Shown here piece after piece: positions 17,047-26,976 of a stretch of DNA of 64,000 nucleotides. The notes under the pieces were generated by a model, which was given only the letters and a program-made list of their open reading frames with translations, ran no database searches and had not been told where the DNA came from. Numbering within the stretch: position 1 is the first letter of the stretch; every line of letters starts with the position of its first letter. Made by a program: the position numbers and the translations under genes. Origin of the DNA: Tenacibaculum aquimarinum (GTDB lineage: Bacteria > Bacteroidota > Bacteroidia > Flavobacteriales > Flavobacteriaceae); the NCBI RefSeq assembly GCF_022478115.1, contig NZ_JAKGSC010000001.1, positions 1,224,670 through 1,288,669 on the forward strand. The letters are read 5' to 3'.

Positions 17047-18513
17047 TTGAAGATTTTAAAAGACATATTATATAAGGTTTCTGTTGATGCTGTTTTTGGC
17101 GCAACAGATATTGCTGTGTCTGCAATTCATTTTGATAGTAGGAAAGTGGAGAGAGATAATGTTTTTGTTGCGCAAAAAGGTGTATTGTCAGATGGTCATC
17201 AGTTTATAGATAAAGCAATTAATTTAGGAGCGACAGTGGTTATTTGTGAGGCTATTCCTTCAGAAAAATTAACTGGAATTACCTATGTGCAAGTTCAAGA
17301 TTCGGATGTTGCTTTGGCAATAATGGCTTCCAACTTTTTTGATAATCCTTCTAAGAGATTAGAGTTGGTTGGTGTAACGGGAACTAACGGTAAAACCACA
17401 GTTGCTACACTTTTATATCAGCTATTTAAAAAAGCGGGTTATAAAGTTGGGTTGCTTTCAACTGTAAAAATATTGGTTGATGAAACTGAATATAAAGCAA
17501 CACATACAACGCCAAATTCAGTTGCAATAAATGAGTATTTGGATAAAATGATAGAAGAAGGTGTTGAATACTGTTTTATGGAAGTAAGTTCTCATGGAAT
17601 TCATCAAAAAAGAACAGAAGGTTTAACCTTTGCAGGTGGAATTTTCACGAACCTTTCTCACGATCATTTAGATTATCACGAAACATTTGCAGAGTACAGA
17701 GATGTTAAAAAAATATTTTTTGACAGTTTGCCAAAATCTGCTTTTGCATTGGTAAATCTTGATGACAAAAACGGCAATTTCATGTTGCAAAATTCAGCAG
17801 CAAAACATAAAAGTTATGCTTTAAAAACACTTGCTGATTTTAAAGCGAAAATATTAGAAAAACGTTTGTCTGGAACTTTATTAACGATAAATAATGTTGA
17901 GGTTTGGACTAAGTTAATAGGAGAGTTTAATGCGTATAACTTATTAGCAATTGTTGGAACGGCAGAATTGTTAGGTTTAGAAAAACTGGAGGTTTTAAGG
18001 ATTATTAGTGAGTTGGAAAGTGTAAGTGGGCGTTTTCAATATGTGGTTTCCGACGATGGAGTTACTGCAATTGTAGATTATGCACACACGCCAGATGCAT
18101 TAAAAAATGTGTTAGAAACTATAAATGATATAAGAACGGGTAACGAAACTGTAATTACGGTTGTTGGTTGTGGTGGCGATAGAGATAAAACAAAAAGACC
18201 TAAAATGGCACATATTGCTTCGCAATTAAGCAATCAAGCAATTTTTACTTCGGATAATCCTAGGAGTGAAAATCCACAGGTAATTATAGAAGAAATGGAA
18301 GCGGGTGTTTCTGCTGAAAACTATAGAAAAACACTATCAATTTTAGACAGAAGGCAAGCAATTAAAACTGCCTGCAAATTTGCGCAAAAAGACGACATTA
18401 TTTTAATAGCAGGAAAAGGACACGAAAATTATCAAGAAATTAACGGAGAGCGTTTTCATTTTGATGATTTAGAAGAGGTTGTAGCATGCTTTAATCAATT
18501 AAAAAAACAATAA
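17047..18513 (+). CDS. murE: UDP-MurNAc-L-Ala-D-Glu:meso-diaminopimelate ligase
   Basis: The 488-residue Mur ligase adds the third amino acid to the peptidoglycan stem peptide. The ATP-binding motif TGTNGKTT is at residues 111-118, and the carbamoylated-lysine region and the TPNS and DYAHTPD blocks are present. DNPR at residues 403-406 is the motif for meso-diaminopimelate specificity, so the stem peptide should carry mDAP rather than lysine. The start is TTG at 17047, 1 base after the ftsI stop. Confidence 0.96.
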   Translation: MKILKDILYKVSVDAVFGATDIAVSAIHFDSRKVERDNVFVAQKGVLSDGHQFIDKAINLGATVVICEAIPSEKLTGITYVQVQDSDVALAIMASNFFDNPSKRLELVGVTGTNGKTTVATLLYQLFKKAGYKVGLLSTVKILVDETEYKATHTTPNSVAINEYLDKMIEEGVEYCFMEVSSHGIHQKRTEGLTFAGGIFTNLSHDHLDYHETFAEYRDVKKIFFDSLPKSAFALVNLDDKNGNFMLQNSAAKHKSYALKTLADFKAKILEKRLSGTLLTINNVEVWTKLIGEFNAYNLLAIVGTAELLGLEKLEVLRIISELESVSGRFQYVVSDDGVTAIVDYAHTPDALKNVLETINDIRTGNETVITVVGCGGDRDKTKRPKMAHIASQLSNQAIFTSDNPRSENPQVIIEEMEAGVSAENYRKTLSILDRRQAIKTACKFAQKDDIILIAGKGHENYQEINGERFHFDDLEEVVACFNQLKKQ

Positions 18514-18514
18514 A

Positions 18515-19741
18515 ATGCTGTATTATTTATTTCAATATTTAGAGCAAGAGTTTAGTTTAACAGGAGCTAGTGTGTTTCGTTTTATTACGTTTCGTGCAGC
18601 ATCTGCGTTTATTTTGTCTTTGTTGATTTCAGCAATTTACGGTAAAAGAATAATCAATTTTTTACGCAAACAACAGGTTGGTGAAAGTATTAGAGACTTA
18701 GGTTTGGATGGACAGGTTGAAAAAGCTGGGACTCCAACTATGGGTGGGATTATTATTATTCTGGCTACGTTAATTCCGGTTTTGTTATTGGCTAAGTTGA
18801 ATAATATTTACATCATCATTCTAATTATTACCACAATTTGGATGGGTTTAATTGGTTTTGCGGATGATTATATAAAAGTATTTAAGAAGGATAAAGGCGG
18901 TTTAAAAGGAAGATTTAAAGTTTTAGGACAAGTTGGTTTAGGAATTATAGTGGGTTCTATGCTTTATTTTAATGATGATGTAGTTATTAAAGAGCAACTT
19001 CCAATATCTGAGCAAGTTGTATTGGAGAGTGGAAGAACTAAAGTGTATGGAGATGCACACAAATCTACTAAAACTACCATTCCGTTTTTAAAGGATAACG
19101 AATTGGATTACGCAAAAGCGCTTAGTTTTTTAGGCGATGGATATGAAAAATATGGTTGGATTGTCTTCATTTTTGTGGTAGTTTTTATTGTAACAGGAAT
19201 ATCAAACGGAGCTAATTTAACTGATGGGATTGATGGTTTAGCGGCAGGAAGTTCCGCTATAATGGTAATTGCTCTGGCAATTTTTGCTTGGGTTTCTGGA
19301 AACATAATTTTTGCCAACTATTTAGATGTAATGTATATCCCCAATTCCGGTGAAATGACTGTTTTTATACTTGCTTTTGCAGGTGCTTTAATAGGGTTTC
19401 TTTGGTATAATACTTTTCCAGCGCAAGTTTTTATGGGAGATACAGGAAGTTTAACTATCGGTGGAATTATAGCTGTTATAGCAATTGCGATAAGAAAAGA
19501 GTTGTTGCTTCCAATTTTAGCAGGAATTTTTGTGGTAGAAAATTTATCAGTGATTTTACAGGTTTTTTGGTTCAAGTTTACACGTAAGAAATATGGTGTT
19601 GGAAGACGTATATTTAAAATGGCGCCTTTACATCATCATTATCAAAAATTAAATTATCACGAAAGCAAAATTGTAGTTCGCTTTTGGATTGTAGGAGTCT
19701 TATTTGCAGTGTTTGCAATTGTTACGCTGAAATTAAGATAG
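18515..19741 (+). CDS. mraY: Phospho-MurNAc-pentapeptide transferase
   Basis: The 408-residue multi-pass membrane enzyme makes lipid I by moving phospho-MurNAc-pentapeptide to undecaprenyl phosphate. The catalytic Asp pair D117-D118 lies in [17 protein letters not shown], with [12 protein letters not shown] and the MAPLHHHYQ loop further on. At 408 residues it is longer than the 360-residue E. coli enzyme, owing to an insertion after residue 150 that includes [10 protein letters not shown], as seen in other Bacteroidota. Its stop abuts the murD ATG. Confidence 0.95.
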   Translation: MLYYLFQYLEQEFSLTGASVFRFITFRAASAFILSLLISAIYGKRIINFLRKQQVGESIRDLGLDGQVEKAGTPTMGGIIIILATLIPVLLLAKLNNIYIIILIITTIWMGLIGFADDYIKVFKKDKGGLKGRFKVLGQVGLGIIVGSMLYFNDDVVIKEQLPISEQVVLESGRTKVYGDAHKSTKTTIPFLKDNELDYAKALSFLGDGYEKYGWIVFIFVVVFIVTGISNGANLTDGIDGLAAGSSAIMVIALAIFAWVSGNIIFANYLDVMYIPNSGEMTVFILAFAGALIGFLWYNTFPAQVFMGDTGSLTIGGIIAVIAIAIRKELLLPILAGIFVVENLSVILQVFWFKFTRKKYGVGRRIFKMAPLHHHYQKLNYHESKIVVRFWIVGVLFAVFAIVTLKLR

Positions 19742-21076
19742 ATGAAAAAATTAGTAATTCTTGGAGGAGGAGAAAGTGGTGTTGGAACCGCAATTTTAGG
19801 AAAACAAAAAGGTTACAGTGTTTTTCTTTCTGATAGAGGAAGTATTAAAGAAAAGTATAAAAAAGTTCTTTTACAAAACGAGATTGAGTTCGAGGAGAAT
19901 CAACATACAGAAGCAAAAATTTTTGAAGCTGATGTAGTAATGAAAAGCCCTGGAATTCCAGATAAAGTTAAGTTGATACAAGATTTAATTTCAAAAGGAA
20001 TTTCTGTGGTTTCAGAAATAGAGTTTGCATCAGAATTTACAAATGCAACTGTTGTAGGAATTACGGGTTCAAATGGAAAAACAACAACAACGTTGTTAAT
20101 GCATCATATTTTAAAAACTGGTGGATTAAATGTTGGAGTTGCCGGGAATATTGGAGACAGTTTTGCAGCCCAAGTTGCTGTAGAAAACTTCGATAAATAT
20201 GTGTTAGAGTTAAGTAGTTTTCAATTAGATGGAATAAAAGATTTTAGCCCACATATTGCAATAATTACAAACATTACACCTGATCATCTCGATAGATATG
20301 ATTACAATTTTGATAAATATATAGCATCAAAATTTCGCATTACAAAAAATCAAACCCCTAATGATTTTTTGATTTATGATGCAGACGACGAAGCCATTTG
20401 TAATTGGCTAAGTCAAAATAAAACGAAAGCAAAATTAGTTCCGTTTTCGATAACAAAAGAATTGCCTTACGGAGCATTTTTAAGAAATAAAGAAATAATA
20501 ACAAACATTAATTCAGAGGAATTTAAGATGAGTATAGCTAAACTAACATTACAAGGAAAACACAATACAAAGAATGCAATGGCATCTACATTAGCAGCTC
20601 AATTACTTAAGGTAAGAAAGCAAACAATTGCTGAAAGTTTAGAGGATTTTGAAGGAGCAGAACATCGTTTAGAAAAAGTTCAGAAAGTAAACGGCGTTGC
20701 ATTTATAAATGACAGTAAAGCAACTAATGTTAATGCAACTTTTTATGCTTTAGAGTGTATGGATAATCCAACGGTTTGGATAGTTGGTGGTGTGGATAAA
20801 GGAAATGATTATTCAGATTTAATGCCTTTAGTTAGAGAAAAAGTAAAAGGAATTGTTTGTTTAGGTTTAGATAATAAAAAAATAATTGAAAGCTTTGGTA
20901 ATGTAGTAGACGTTATTGTCGAAACTGCTGGTGCGGAAGAGGCTGTAAAAGTTGCTAATAAAATTGCAGAAAGAGGAGATGTAGTATTGTTGTCTCCTGC
21001 TTGTGCAAGTTTTGATTTATTTGAAAGTTACGAAGATCGTGGGCGTAAATTTAAGCAAGCAGTAAGAAACTTGTAA
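19742..21076 (+). CDS. murD: UDP-MurNAc-L-alanine:D-glutamate ligase
   Basis: The 444-residue ligase adds D-glutamate to the UDP-MurNAc-L-Ala precursor. The N-terminal nucleotide-sugar domain begins MKKLVILGGGESG, the ATP loop GITGSNGKTTTT is at about residues 106-117, and the ELSSFQLDG, HRLEKV and NDSKATN blocks are all present. It starts directly after the mraY stop codon. Its 3' end is followed by a 137-base insertion-like spacer before ftsW, the only large gap in the upstream part of this cluster. Confidence 0.96.
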   Translation: MKKLVILGGGESGVGTAILGKQKGYSVFLSDRGSIKEKYKKVLLQNEIEFEENQHTEAKIFEADVVMKSPGIPDKVKLIQDLISKGISVVSEIEFASEFTNATVVGITGSNGKTTTTLLMHHILKTGGLNVGVAGNIGDSFAAQVAVENFDKYVLELSSFQLDGIKDFSPHIAIITNITPDHLDRYDYNFDKYIASKFRITKNQTPNDFLIYDADDEAICNWLSQNKTKAKLVPFSITKELPYGAFLRNKEIITNINSEEFKMSIAKLTLQGKHNTKNAMASTLAAQLLKVRKQTIAESLEDFEGAEHRLEKVQKVNGVAFINDSKATNVNATFYALECMDNPTVWIVGGVDKGNDYSDLMPLVREKVKGIVCLGLDNKKIIESFGNVVDVIVETAGAEEAVKVANKIAERGDVVLLSPACASFDLFESYEDRGRKFKQAVRNL

Positions 21077-21086
21077 GAAAAAAAAA

Positions 21087-21208
21087 CTCCCAACCTTCCC
21101 AAAGGGAAGGAGTGAGTAAGTTTGAGAAGAGATTGCATAAAATTTAAGTAAAAATAATTAATACAGATAAACACAAGAGTGTTTCTCTCCTTTGGAGAGA
21201 TTAAGAGA
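21087..21208 (+). repeat. Hairpin-ended insertion between murD and ftsW
   Basis: Two perfect 7-3-7 hairpins, CCTTCCC-AAA-GGGAAGG at 21094-21110 and TCTCTCC-TTT-GGAGAGA at 21184-21200, bound a roughly 120-base segment. Reverse-complemented, the right end resembles the left end over about 26 bases, so the block looks like a small element with diverged inverted ends. It has no coding capacity of its own. It is the only large gap in an otherwise tightly packed part of the cluster. Confidence 0.6.
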
Positions 21209-21213
21209 GGCTT

Positions 21214-22401
21214 ATGAAAACCATTTTTCAACATATAAAAGGAGATAAAACCATTTGGGCAATTGTTGCTGTTTTGGCTATATTTTCATTTATGCCAGTT
21301 TATAGCGCAAGCACAAATTTGGTGTATGTTGTTGGTAATGGTTCAACTTTAGGACATTTAATAAAGCATATAGTTTTATTAATAATGGGATTTGCAATAA
21401 TTTATGGCGTGCATAAAATTCCGTACAGATATTTTAGTGGAGGATCTGTATTAATGCTTCCAGTGGTTATAGTGTTGTTGATTTTTACAATGGCGCAAGG
21501 AACTACAATCGGAGGTGCAAATGCAAGTCGCTGGATCAGAATTCCGTTTGTAGGTGTTGGTTTTCAAACATCAACATTGGCAGGTTTGGTCTTAATGGCA
21601 TTTGTTGCTAGGTATTTAGCAAGAAATAAAGATAAAAAGATAGTTTTTAAAGAGAGTCTATGGCAATTATGGTTACCAGTAGGCTGTACGTTAGCGCTAA
21701 TATTACCAGCAAATTTCTCTACAACAGCAATTATCTTTAGTATGATTGTTTTGCTGGTTTTTATTGGCGGTTATCCTCTAAAATACATTGGAGTAATATT
21801 GGGAGTGGGATTTTTGTCTCTGTTGCTTTTTATATTAGTAGCAAAAGCTTTTCCTGATGCTATGCCTAATCGAGTGCAAACTTGGCAAAATAGAATTGAA
21901 AATTTTTCTAGTGGAAATGCAAGTGAAAACTATCAAGTAGAAAAAGCAAAAATAGCAATAGCAACAGGTGGTTTAACAGGTAAAGGTCCGGGTAAAAGTG
22001 TTCAAAAGAACTTTTTACCACAATCATCTTCAGATTTTATTTATGCAATTATAGTTGAAGAATATGGGTTAATAGGCGCTTTTATGGTGGTTTTTATTTA
22101 CTTCCTTTTGCTCTTTAGAATTTTGATTGTAGCAACAAAAAGCAATACCGTTTTTGCAACATTATTGGTTGTTGGTGTTGGGGTTCCAATTATTTTTCAG
22201 GCAATGATAAATATGGCTGTAGCTATAAATTTATTTCCAGTAACTGGACAAACTTTGCCGTTAATTAGTAGTGGTGGAACTTCAATTTGGATGACTTGTT
22301 TTGCCTTAGGAATGATTTTAAGTGTAAGTGCTTCAAGAGAAGTTACGGAAGAAGATATTTTAGATGATAACCCTTTAGATATTTTGCATGAAACCATATA
22401 A
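21214..22401 (+). CDS. ftsW: Septal peptidoglycan polymerase FtsW (SEDS family)
   Basis: The 395-residue SEDS protein has about ten hydrophobic segments and polymerises lipid II at the septum together with FtsI. Signatures are GGANASRWI near residue 98, the [19 protein letters not shown] loop near residue 267, and the C-terminal [11 protein letters not shown] typical of SEDS proteins. It follows the repeat-like insertion and overlaps the murG start by 14 bases. Confidence 0.94.
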   Translation: MKTIFQHIKGDKTIWAIVAVLAIFSFMPVYSASTNLVYVVGNGSTLGHLIKHIVLLIMGFAIIYGVHKIPYRYFSGGSVLMLPVVIVLLIFTMAQGTTIGGANASRWIRIPFVGVGFQTSTLAGLVLMAFVARYLARNKDKKIVFKESLWQLWLPVGCTLALILPANFSTTAIIFSMIVLLVFIGGYPLKYIGVILGVGFLSLLLFILVAKAFPDAMPNRVQTWQNRIENFSSGNASENYQVEKAKIAIATGGLTGKGPGKSVQKNFLPQSSSDFIYAIIVEEYGLIGAFMVVFIYFLLLFRILIVATKSNTVFATLLVVGVGVPIIFQAMINMAVAINLFPVTGQTLPLISSGGTSIWMTCFALGMILSVSASREVTEEDILDDNPLDILHETI

Positions 22402-23476
22402 ATTTATAATTTCTGGAGGAGGAACTGGAGGACATATTTATCCTGCAATTGCAATTGCAAACGAATTGAAGTTACGTTATCCTGATGCTAAATTTTTATT
22501 TGTTGGCGCAAAAGATAAAATGGAAATGGAAAAAGTTCCGCAAGCGGGATTTGAAATAAAAGGGCTTTGGATTTCAGGAATTCAAAGAAAACTTACTTTT
22601 AAGAATTTATCTTTTCCATTTAAATTAATAAGTAGTTTATGGAAAGCAAATTCAATCATAAATAAATTTAAACCAAATGCAGTAATTGGTACTGGAGGTT
22701 TTGCAAGTGGGCCAACTTTAATGATGGCAAACCGAAAAGGAATTCCGACTTTGGTGCAAGAACAAAACTCGTATCCAGGAATTACCAATAAATTGTTGAG
22801 TAAAAAAGCAAGCAAAATATGTGTTGCTTACGATAATTTAGAACGTTTTTTTCCTTCTGAAAAGATTGTGAAAACTGGAAATCCAGTTCGTCAAGATTTG
22901 TTATCAATTCATACTAAAACGGAAGAGGCAAAGACTTTTTTCAAATTCGATGAAAAGAAAAAAACCATCTTAGTTTTAGGTGGAAGTTTAGGTGCTAGAA
23001 GAATAAATCAATTAATTGAGAGTCAGTTAGAATTTTTTAAAAATCAAGAGGTTCAATTAGTCTGGCAATGTGGTAAGTTATATGTTGATGAATATAAAAA
23101 ATATAACGATTTAGAAAATGTACAAGTGCATCAGTTTTTAAACAGAATGGATTTAGCGTATGCAGCTGCAGATGTTATAATTTCTAGAGCAGGAGCAAGT
23201 TCGGTTTCAGAATTATGTATTGTTGGTAAGCCAACTATTTTTATTCCATCACCAAATGTGGCGGAAGATCATCAAACAAAAAACGCAAAATCTGTTGCAG
23301 ATAAACATGGGGCAATTTTGTTAAAAGAAAGTGAGTTAGATACGTTTTCAATTGTTTTCGAAACCTTGATGAAAGATAAAGGGAAACAAGAGAATTTATC
23401 AGAAAACATAAACGAATTAGCATTGCCAAATGCAACAAATAATATCGTAAACGAAATAGAAAAGTTAATTAAATAG
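22388..23476 (+). CDS. murG: UDP-GlcNAc:lipid I N-acetylglucosaminyltransferase
   Basis: The 362-residue GT-B glycosyltransferase converts lipid I to lipid II on the inner face of the membrane. The glycine-rich loop [19 protein letters not shown] is at residues 9-27, a second GTGGFASGP lies near residue 100, and [12 protein letters not shown] and the [12 protein letters not shown] donor-binding block are present. Length is normal. It overlaps ftsW at the start by 14 bases and its TAG stop overlaps the murC GTG by one base. Confidence 0.95.
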   Translation: MKPYKFIISGGGTGGHIYPAIAIANELKLRYPDAKFLFVGAKDKMEMEKVPQAGFEIKGLWISGIQRKLTFKNLSFPFKLISSLWKANSIINKFKPNAVIGTGGFASGPTLMMANRKGIPTLVQEQNSYPGITNKLLSKKASKICVAYDNLERFFPSEKIVKTGNPVRQDLLSIHTKTEEAKTFFKFDEKKKTILVLGGSLGARRINQLIESQLEFFKNQEVQLVWQCGKLYVDEYKKYNDLENVQVHQFLNRMDLAYAAADVIISRAGASSVSELCIVGKPTIFIPSPNVAEDHQTKNAKSVADKHGAILLKESELDTFSIVFETLMKDKGKQENLSENINELALPNATNNIVNEIEKLIK

Positions 23477-24822
23477 TGAATTTAAAAAATATACATAACA
23501 TCTTTTTTGTAGGTATTGGCGGAATTGGAATGAGCGCAATAGCTCGTTACTTTGCTGCTAATGGTAAAAATGTTGCTGGTTACGATAAAACTGCAACACC
23601 AATTACTGATGCGTTACAAAAAGTTGGTATAGATATTCATTTTGAAGATGCTGTAAAAAATATACCTATTTCATTTTTAGATAAAGAAAAAACGTTGGTT
23701 GTTTATACGCCAGCTATACCTAAAGAACATACGGAATTAAATTACTTTTTTAATTCTGATTTTACAGTTTTAAAGCGAGCGGAAATTTTAGGGAGAATTA
23801 CTGAAAATACATTTTGTTTAGGAGTTGCAGGAACGCATGGAAAAACCACAACTTCTTCAATTTTAGGGCACATAATGCAACCAAGTTTAGCAACTTCTTT
23901 TTTAGGAGGAATTGCAGAAAACTATAACTCGAATTTAATTTTAGGAGAAGATAAGATTTCGGTAGTTGAAGCAGATGAGTTTGATAGGTCTTTCTTACAA
24001 TTGTCTCCAAATATTGCATGTGTAACCTCTATGGATGCAGATCACTTGGATATTTATGGTGAAGCTGAAGGATTACAAAATTCATTTAGAGAATTTGCAA
24101 GTAAAGTTTCTGAAACTTTAATCGTAGCCAAAGGTCTTCCGTTAAATGGATTAACATATAGTGTTGGTGAAGATGCAGATTATAAGGCATTTAACCTTAA
24201 AATTGAAACAGGAAAATATGTTTTCGATGTTAAAACACCTTCTTCAGAAATAAAAAACATTGAATTTAATTTACCTGGAAAACACAATGTAATGAATGCG
24301 CTTGCAGCTTTAGCAATGGCAGATGTTTATGGTGTTTCTTTAGAAAAGATAAAAGAACAATTAAAAACGTTTAAAGGAGTTCAAAGACGTTTTTCTTATA
24401 GAATTAAGAGTGATGATTTGGTTCTGATAGATGATTATGCACATCATCCAACAGAAATTAATGCGGTAGAAAATTCGGTTAGAGAAATGTATCCTGGGGA
24501 AAATGTTTTGGCAGTTTTTCAACCACATTTATATAGTAGAACAAAAGATTTTGTTGATGATTTTGCAGCAGCACTTTCTAAGTTTGATGCCGTTATTTTA
24601 TTAGATATTTATCCGGCTAGAGAATTACCAATAAAAGGTGTTACTTCTCAATGGTTGTTAGAAAAAATTACCACAAAAAATAAAATGGTGTCTACTAAAG
24701 TAGATTTAATTAAGAATATACAAAAGTCTTCAACAAAAATTATAACAATGTTGGGAGCTGGTGATATAGGAATGCTAATAAATGATGTTGTAATTTCATT
24801 AGAAAAAGCACAAAAGATATGA
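23476..24822 (+). CDS. murC: UDP-MurNAc:L-alanine ligase
   Basis: The 448-residue ligase adds the first amino acid of the stem peptide. The N-terminal Rossmann motif is FVGIGGIGMSAIA, the ATP loop GTHGKTTT is at residues 119-126, and YAHHPTEI near residue 322 is typical of MurC. The start is GTG overlapping the murG stop (TAGTG), and its own stop overlaps the ftsQ ATG by four bases, so translation is coupled on both sides. Confidence 0.95.
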   Translation: MNLKNIHNIFFVGIGGIGMSAIARYFAANGKNVAGYDKTATPITDALQKVGIDIHFEDAVKNIPISFLDKEKTLVVYTPAIPKEHTELNYFFNSDFTVLKRAEILGRITENTFCLGVAGTHGKTTTSSILGHIMQPSLATSFLGGIAENYNSNLILGEDKISVVEADEFDRSFLQLSPNIACVTSMDADHLDIYGEAEGLQNSFREFASKVSETLIVAKGLPLNGLTYSVGEDADYKAFNLKIETGKYVFDVKTPSSEIKNIEFNLPGKHNVMNALAALAMADVYGVSLEKIKEQLKTFKGVQRRFSYRIKSDDLVLIDDYAHHPTEINAVENSVREMYPGENVLAVFQPHLYSRTKDFVDDFAAALSKFDAVILLDIYPARELPIKGVTSQWLLEKITTKNKMVSTKVDLIKNIQKSSTKIITMLGAGDIGMLINDVVISLEKAQKI

Positions 24823-25544
24823 GGTTTAAAAACTATTTAAAATATATCTTACCCCTTGTTTTATTTGGGGTTTTAGCGTTTTTGTATGGTTTTGCATCTA
24901 CTAGAAATGCTAGTAAAAAAATAGCTAAAATTGAAGTTGAATTTGAAGCAGGAGACAATCATTTTTTAACACATCATATGGTTAATAAATTGTTAATACA
25001 AAATCAAAAAAGTGTTGTAAATCAACCAAAAAGTATGTTAGATTTACATGGTTTAGAGCAAAGTGTCTTAACAAATCCTTATGTAGAAAAAGCATCGGTT
25101 TTTGCAAGTATAAATGGCGTGCTTAAAACTGTAATAAAACAACGAGAACCAATAGCTCGTTTAATAGAGAAATCAACATCATTTTATGTTGATAGAGATG
25201 GAGTTAAAATTCCCTTATCTCAAAATTTTTCGGCAAGAGTGCCTCTAGTTTCAGGAGTTAAGTCGGATACAGAAATAAAAGAAATTACAGAATTGGTAAA
25301 TTTAATTTTATCAGACAATTTTCTAAAAAAAGAGGTTATTGGTATTCAAAAAAATGAAGCAGGAGAATATTTCTTTAATGTTCGAAGTGGAAATTATAGA
25401 ATTGAATTTGGAAAGTTTGTAAATGCTGATGTAAAATTTAAAAAGTTAAAAGCGTTTTATAATAAAGCGTATGCAGATAAAACGATAGATAACTATCAAA
25501 CAATAAATGTAAAATATCACAACCAAGTTGTGTGTACAAAATAG
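24819..25544 (+). CDS. ftsQ: FtsQ-like cell division protein
   Basis: The 241-residue protein has a short basic tail, one transmembrane segment (about residues 9-27) and a periplasmic region with a POTRA-like first half and the YVDRDGVKIPL block near residue 124. FtsQ scaffolds FtsL and the FtsWI synthase. Sequence similarity across FtsQ proteins is weak; the position between murC and ftsA, with a 4-base overlap to murC, is the expected one. Confidence 0.88.
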   Translation: MRFKNYLKYILPLVLFGVLAFLYGFASTRNASKKIAKIEVEFEAGDNHFLTHHMVNKLLIQNQKSVVNQPKSMLDLHGLEQSVLTNPYVEKASVFASINGVLKTVIKQREPIARLIEKSTSFYVDRDGVKIPLSQNFSARVPLVSGVKSDTEIKEITELVNLILSDNFLKKEVIGIQKNEAGEYFFNVRSGNYRIEFGKFVNADVKFKKLKAFYNKAYADKTIDNYQTINVKYHNQVVCTK

Positions 25545-25550
25545 ATCGCA

Positions 25551-26885
25551 ATGGAAAACTCTAAAATAGCTGTAGGTTTAGACATAGGAACAACAAAGAT
25601 TGTTGCTATGATTGGGCGTAAAAATGAATACGGTAAAATTGAAGTTTTAGGTATTGGTAAAGCTAAAAGTTTAGGTGTTAAGCGTGGTGTTGTTAGTAAC
25701 ATTACGCAAACAATTCAATCTATTCAACAAGCAATTGATGAAGCAGAAGGAGTTTCTGGTCAAAAAATTGAAGAAGTTGTTGTTGGTATCGCTGGTCAAC
25801 ACATACGAAGTTTACATCATAGTGATTATATAACACGTAACAATCCAGAAGAAGTTATAGATGAAGATGATATTGCTAATTTGGTAAATCAAGTTCATAA
25901 ATTGGTAATGTTACCTGGTGAAGAAATTATCCATGTTTTACCACAAGAGTTTAAAGTTGATTCTCAGCCAGATATTAAAGAACCAATTGGTATGTATGGT
26001 GGAAGATTAGAAGCAAATTTCCATGTAGTTGTTGGTCAAGTTTCATCAATAAGAAATATTGGACGTTGTGTAAAAAGTGCAGGTTTAAATCTTTCAGATA
26101 TAACATTAGAGCCATTAGCATCAGCTTCAGCAGTGCTTAGTCAAGAAGAAAAAGAAGCAGGAGTTGCTTTAATAGATATTGGTGGTGGAACAACAGATTT
26201 AGCCATTTTTAAAGATGGAATTATACGTCATACAGCTGTTATTCCTTTCGGAGGAAATGTAATTACAGAAGATATAAAGGAAGGTTGTTCTATTATAGAA
26301 AAACAAGCGGAGTTATTAAAAATTAAATTCGGTTCTGCTTGGCCAGGAGAAAATAAAGAAACGGAGATTGTTTCTATTCCAGGTTTAAGAGGTAGAGAGC
26401 CAAAAGAAATAACGCTTAAAAACCTTTCAAAAATAATTCATGCACGTGTGCAAGAAATTATTGAGCATGTGTATTTAGAAATAAAAAACTATGGTCACGA
26501 AACTCAAAAAGGAAAGCTAATAGCTGGTATTGTTTTAACAGGAGGAGGTTCTCAATTACAACATTTACGTCAGTTGGTAGAGTATATTACAGGAATGGAT
26601 GCACGTATTGGTTTTCCAAACGAGCATTTGGCAGGTGATTCTGATGAAAAATTGTCAAGCCCAAGTTATGCTACAGCAGTTGGCTTGTTAATGGAAGGAT
26701 TAGAAAAAGCACCATTAATAGAAGAGGAAATTATACAAGAAGTTGTAACAGAAGTGTCAGAAGGAGAGGAAGTAGAAATTAAAGCTGAAACTCAAAAAGT
26801 AGCTCCTGAAAAAGCAGAAAAGAGAAAATCTTTTTTAGAAAGATTTAAAGAAAGTTTTAAGGAGTTTTTAGACAACGCAGAATAA
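25551..26885 (+). CDS. ftsA: Cell division actin homologue FtsA
   Basis: The 444-residue actin-fold protein tethers FtsZ to the membrane. The phosphate-1 loop VGLDIGTTKIV is near the N-terminus, and the second ATP-binding block ALIDIGGGTTDLAIF near residue 205 and GIVLTGGGSQL near residue 326 complete the nucleotide pocket. The C-terminus ends in an amphipathic stretch, RKSFLERFKESFKEFLDNAE, consistent with the membrane-targeting helix. An acidic linker (about residues 385-425) precedes it. It lies 91 bases before ftsZ. Confidence 0.95.
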   Translation: MENSKIAVGLDIGTTKIVAMIGRKNEYGKIEVLGIGKAKSLGVKRGVVSNITQTIQSIQQAIDEAEGVSGQKIEEVVVGIAGQHIRSLHHSDYITRNNPEEVIDEDDIANLVNQVHKLVMLPGEEIIHVLPQEFKVDSQPDIKEPIGMYGGRLEANFHVVVGQVSSIRNIGRCVKSAGLNLSDITLEPLASASAVLSQEEKEAGVALIDIGGGTTDLAIFKDGIIRHTAVIPFGGNVITEDIKEGCSIIEKQAELLKIKFGSAWPGENKETEIVSIPGLRGREPKEITLKNLSKIIHARVQEIIEHVYLEIKNYGHETQKGKLIAGIVLTGGGSQLQHLRQLVEYITGMDARIGFPNEHLAGDSDEKLSSPSYATAVGLLMEGLEKAPLIEEEIIQEVVTEVSEGEEVEIKAETQKVAPEKAEKRKSFLERFKESFKEFLDNAE

Positions 26886-26976
26886 AAAAACAGTTAAAGT
26901 TCTCGGTTCAATTTATTGAATTATCCCCTGAGAGAGCTTTTTAATAATATAAAAATAAAAAAAAAGAGCAGTTATT

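Noticed and set aside
26886..26976. A separate promoter for ftsZ in the ftsA-ftsZ gap
   Set aside because: No TAnnTTTG element is present; TTCAAT-TT-ATTGAA there is a weak dyad, so I assume read-through from ftsA.
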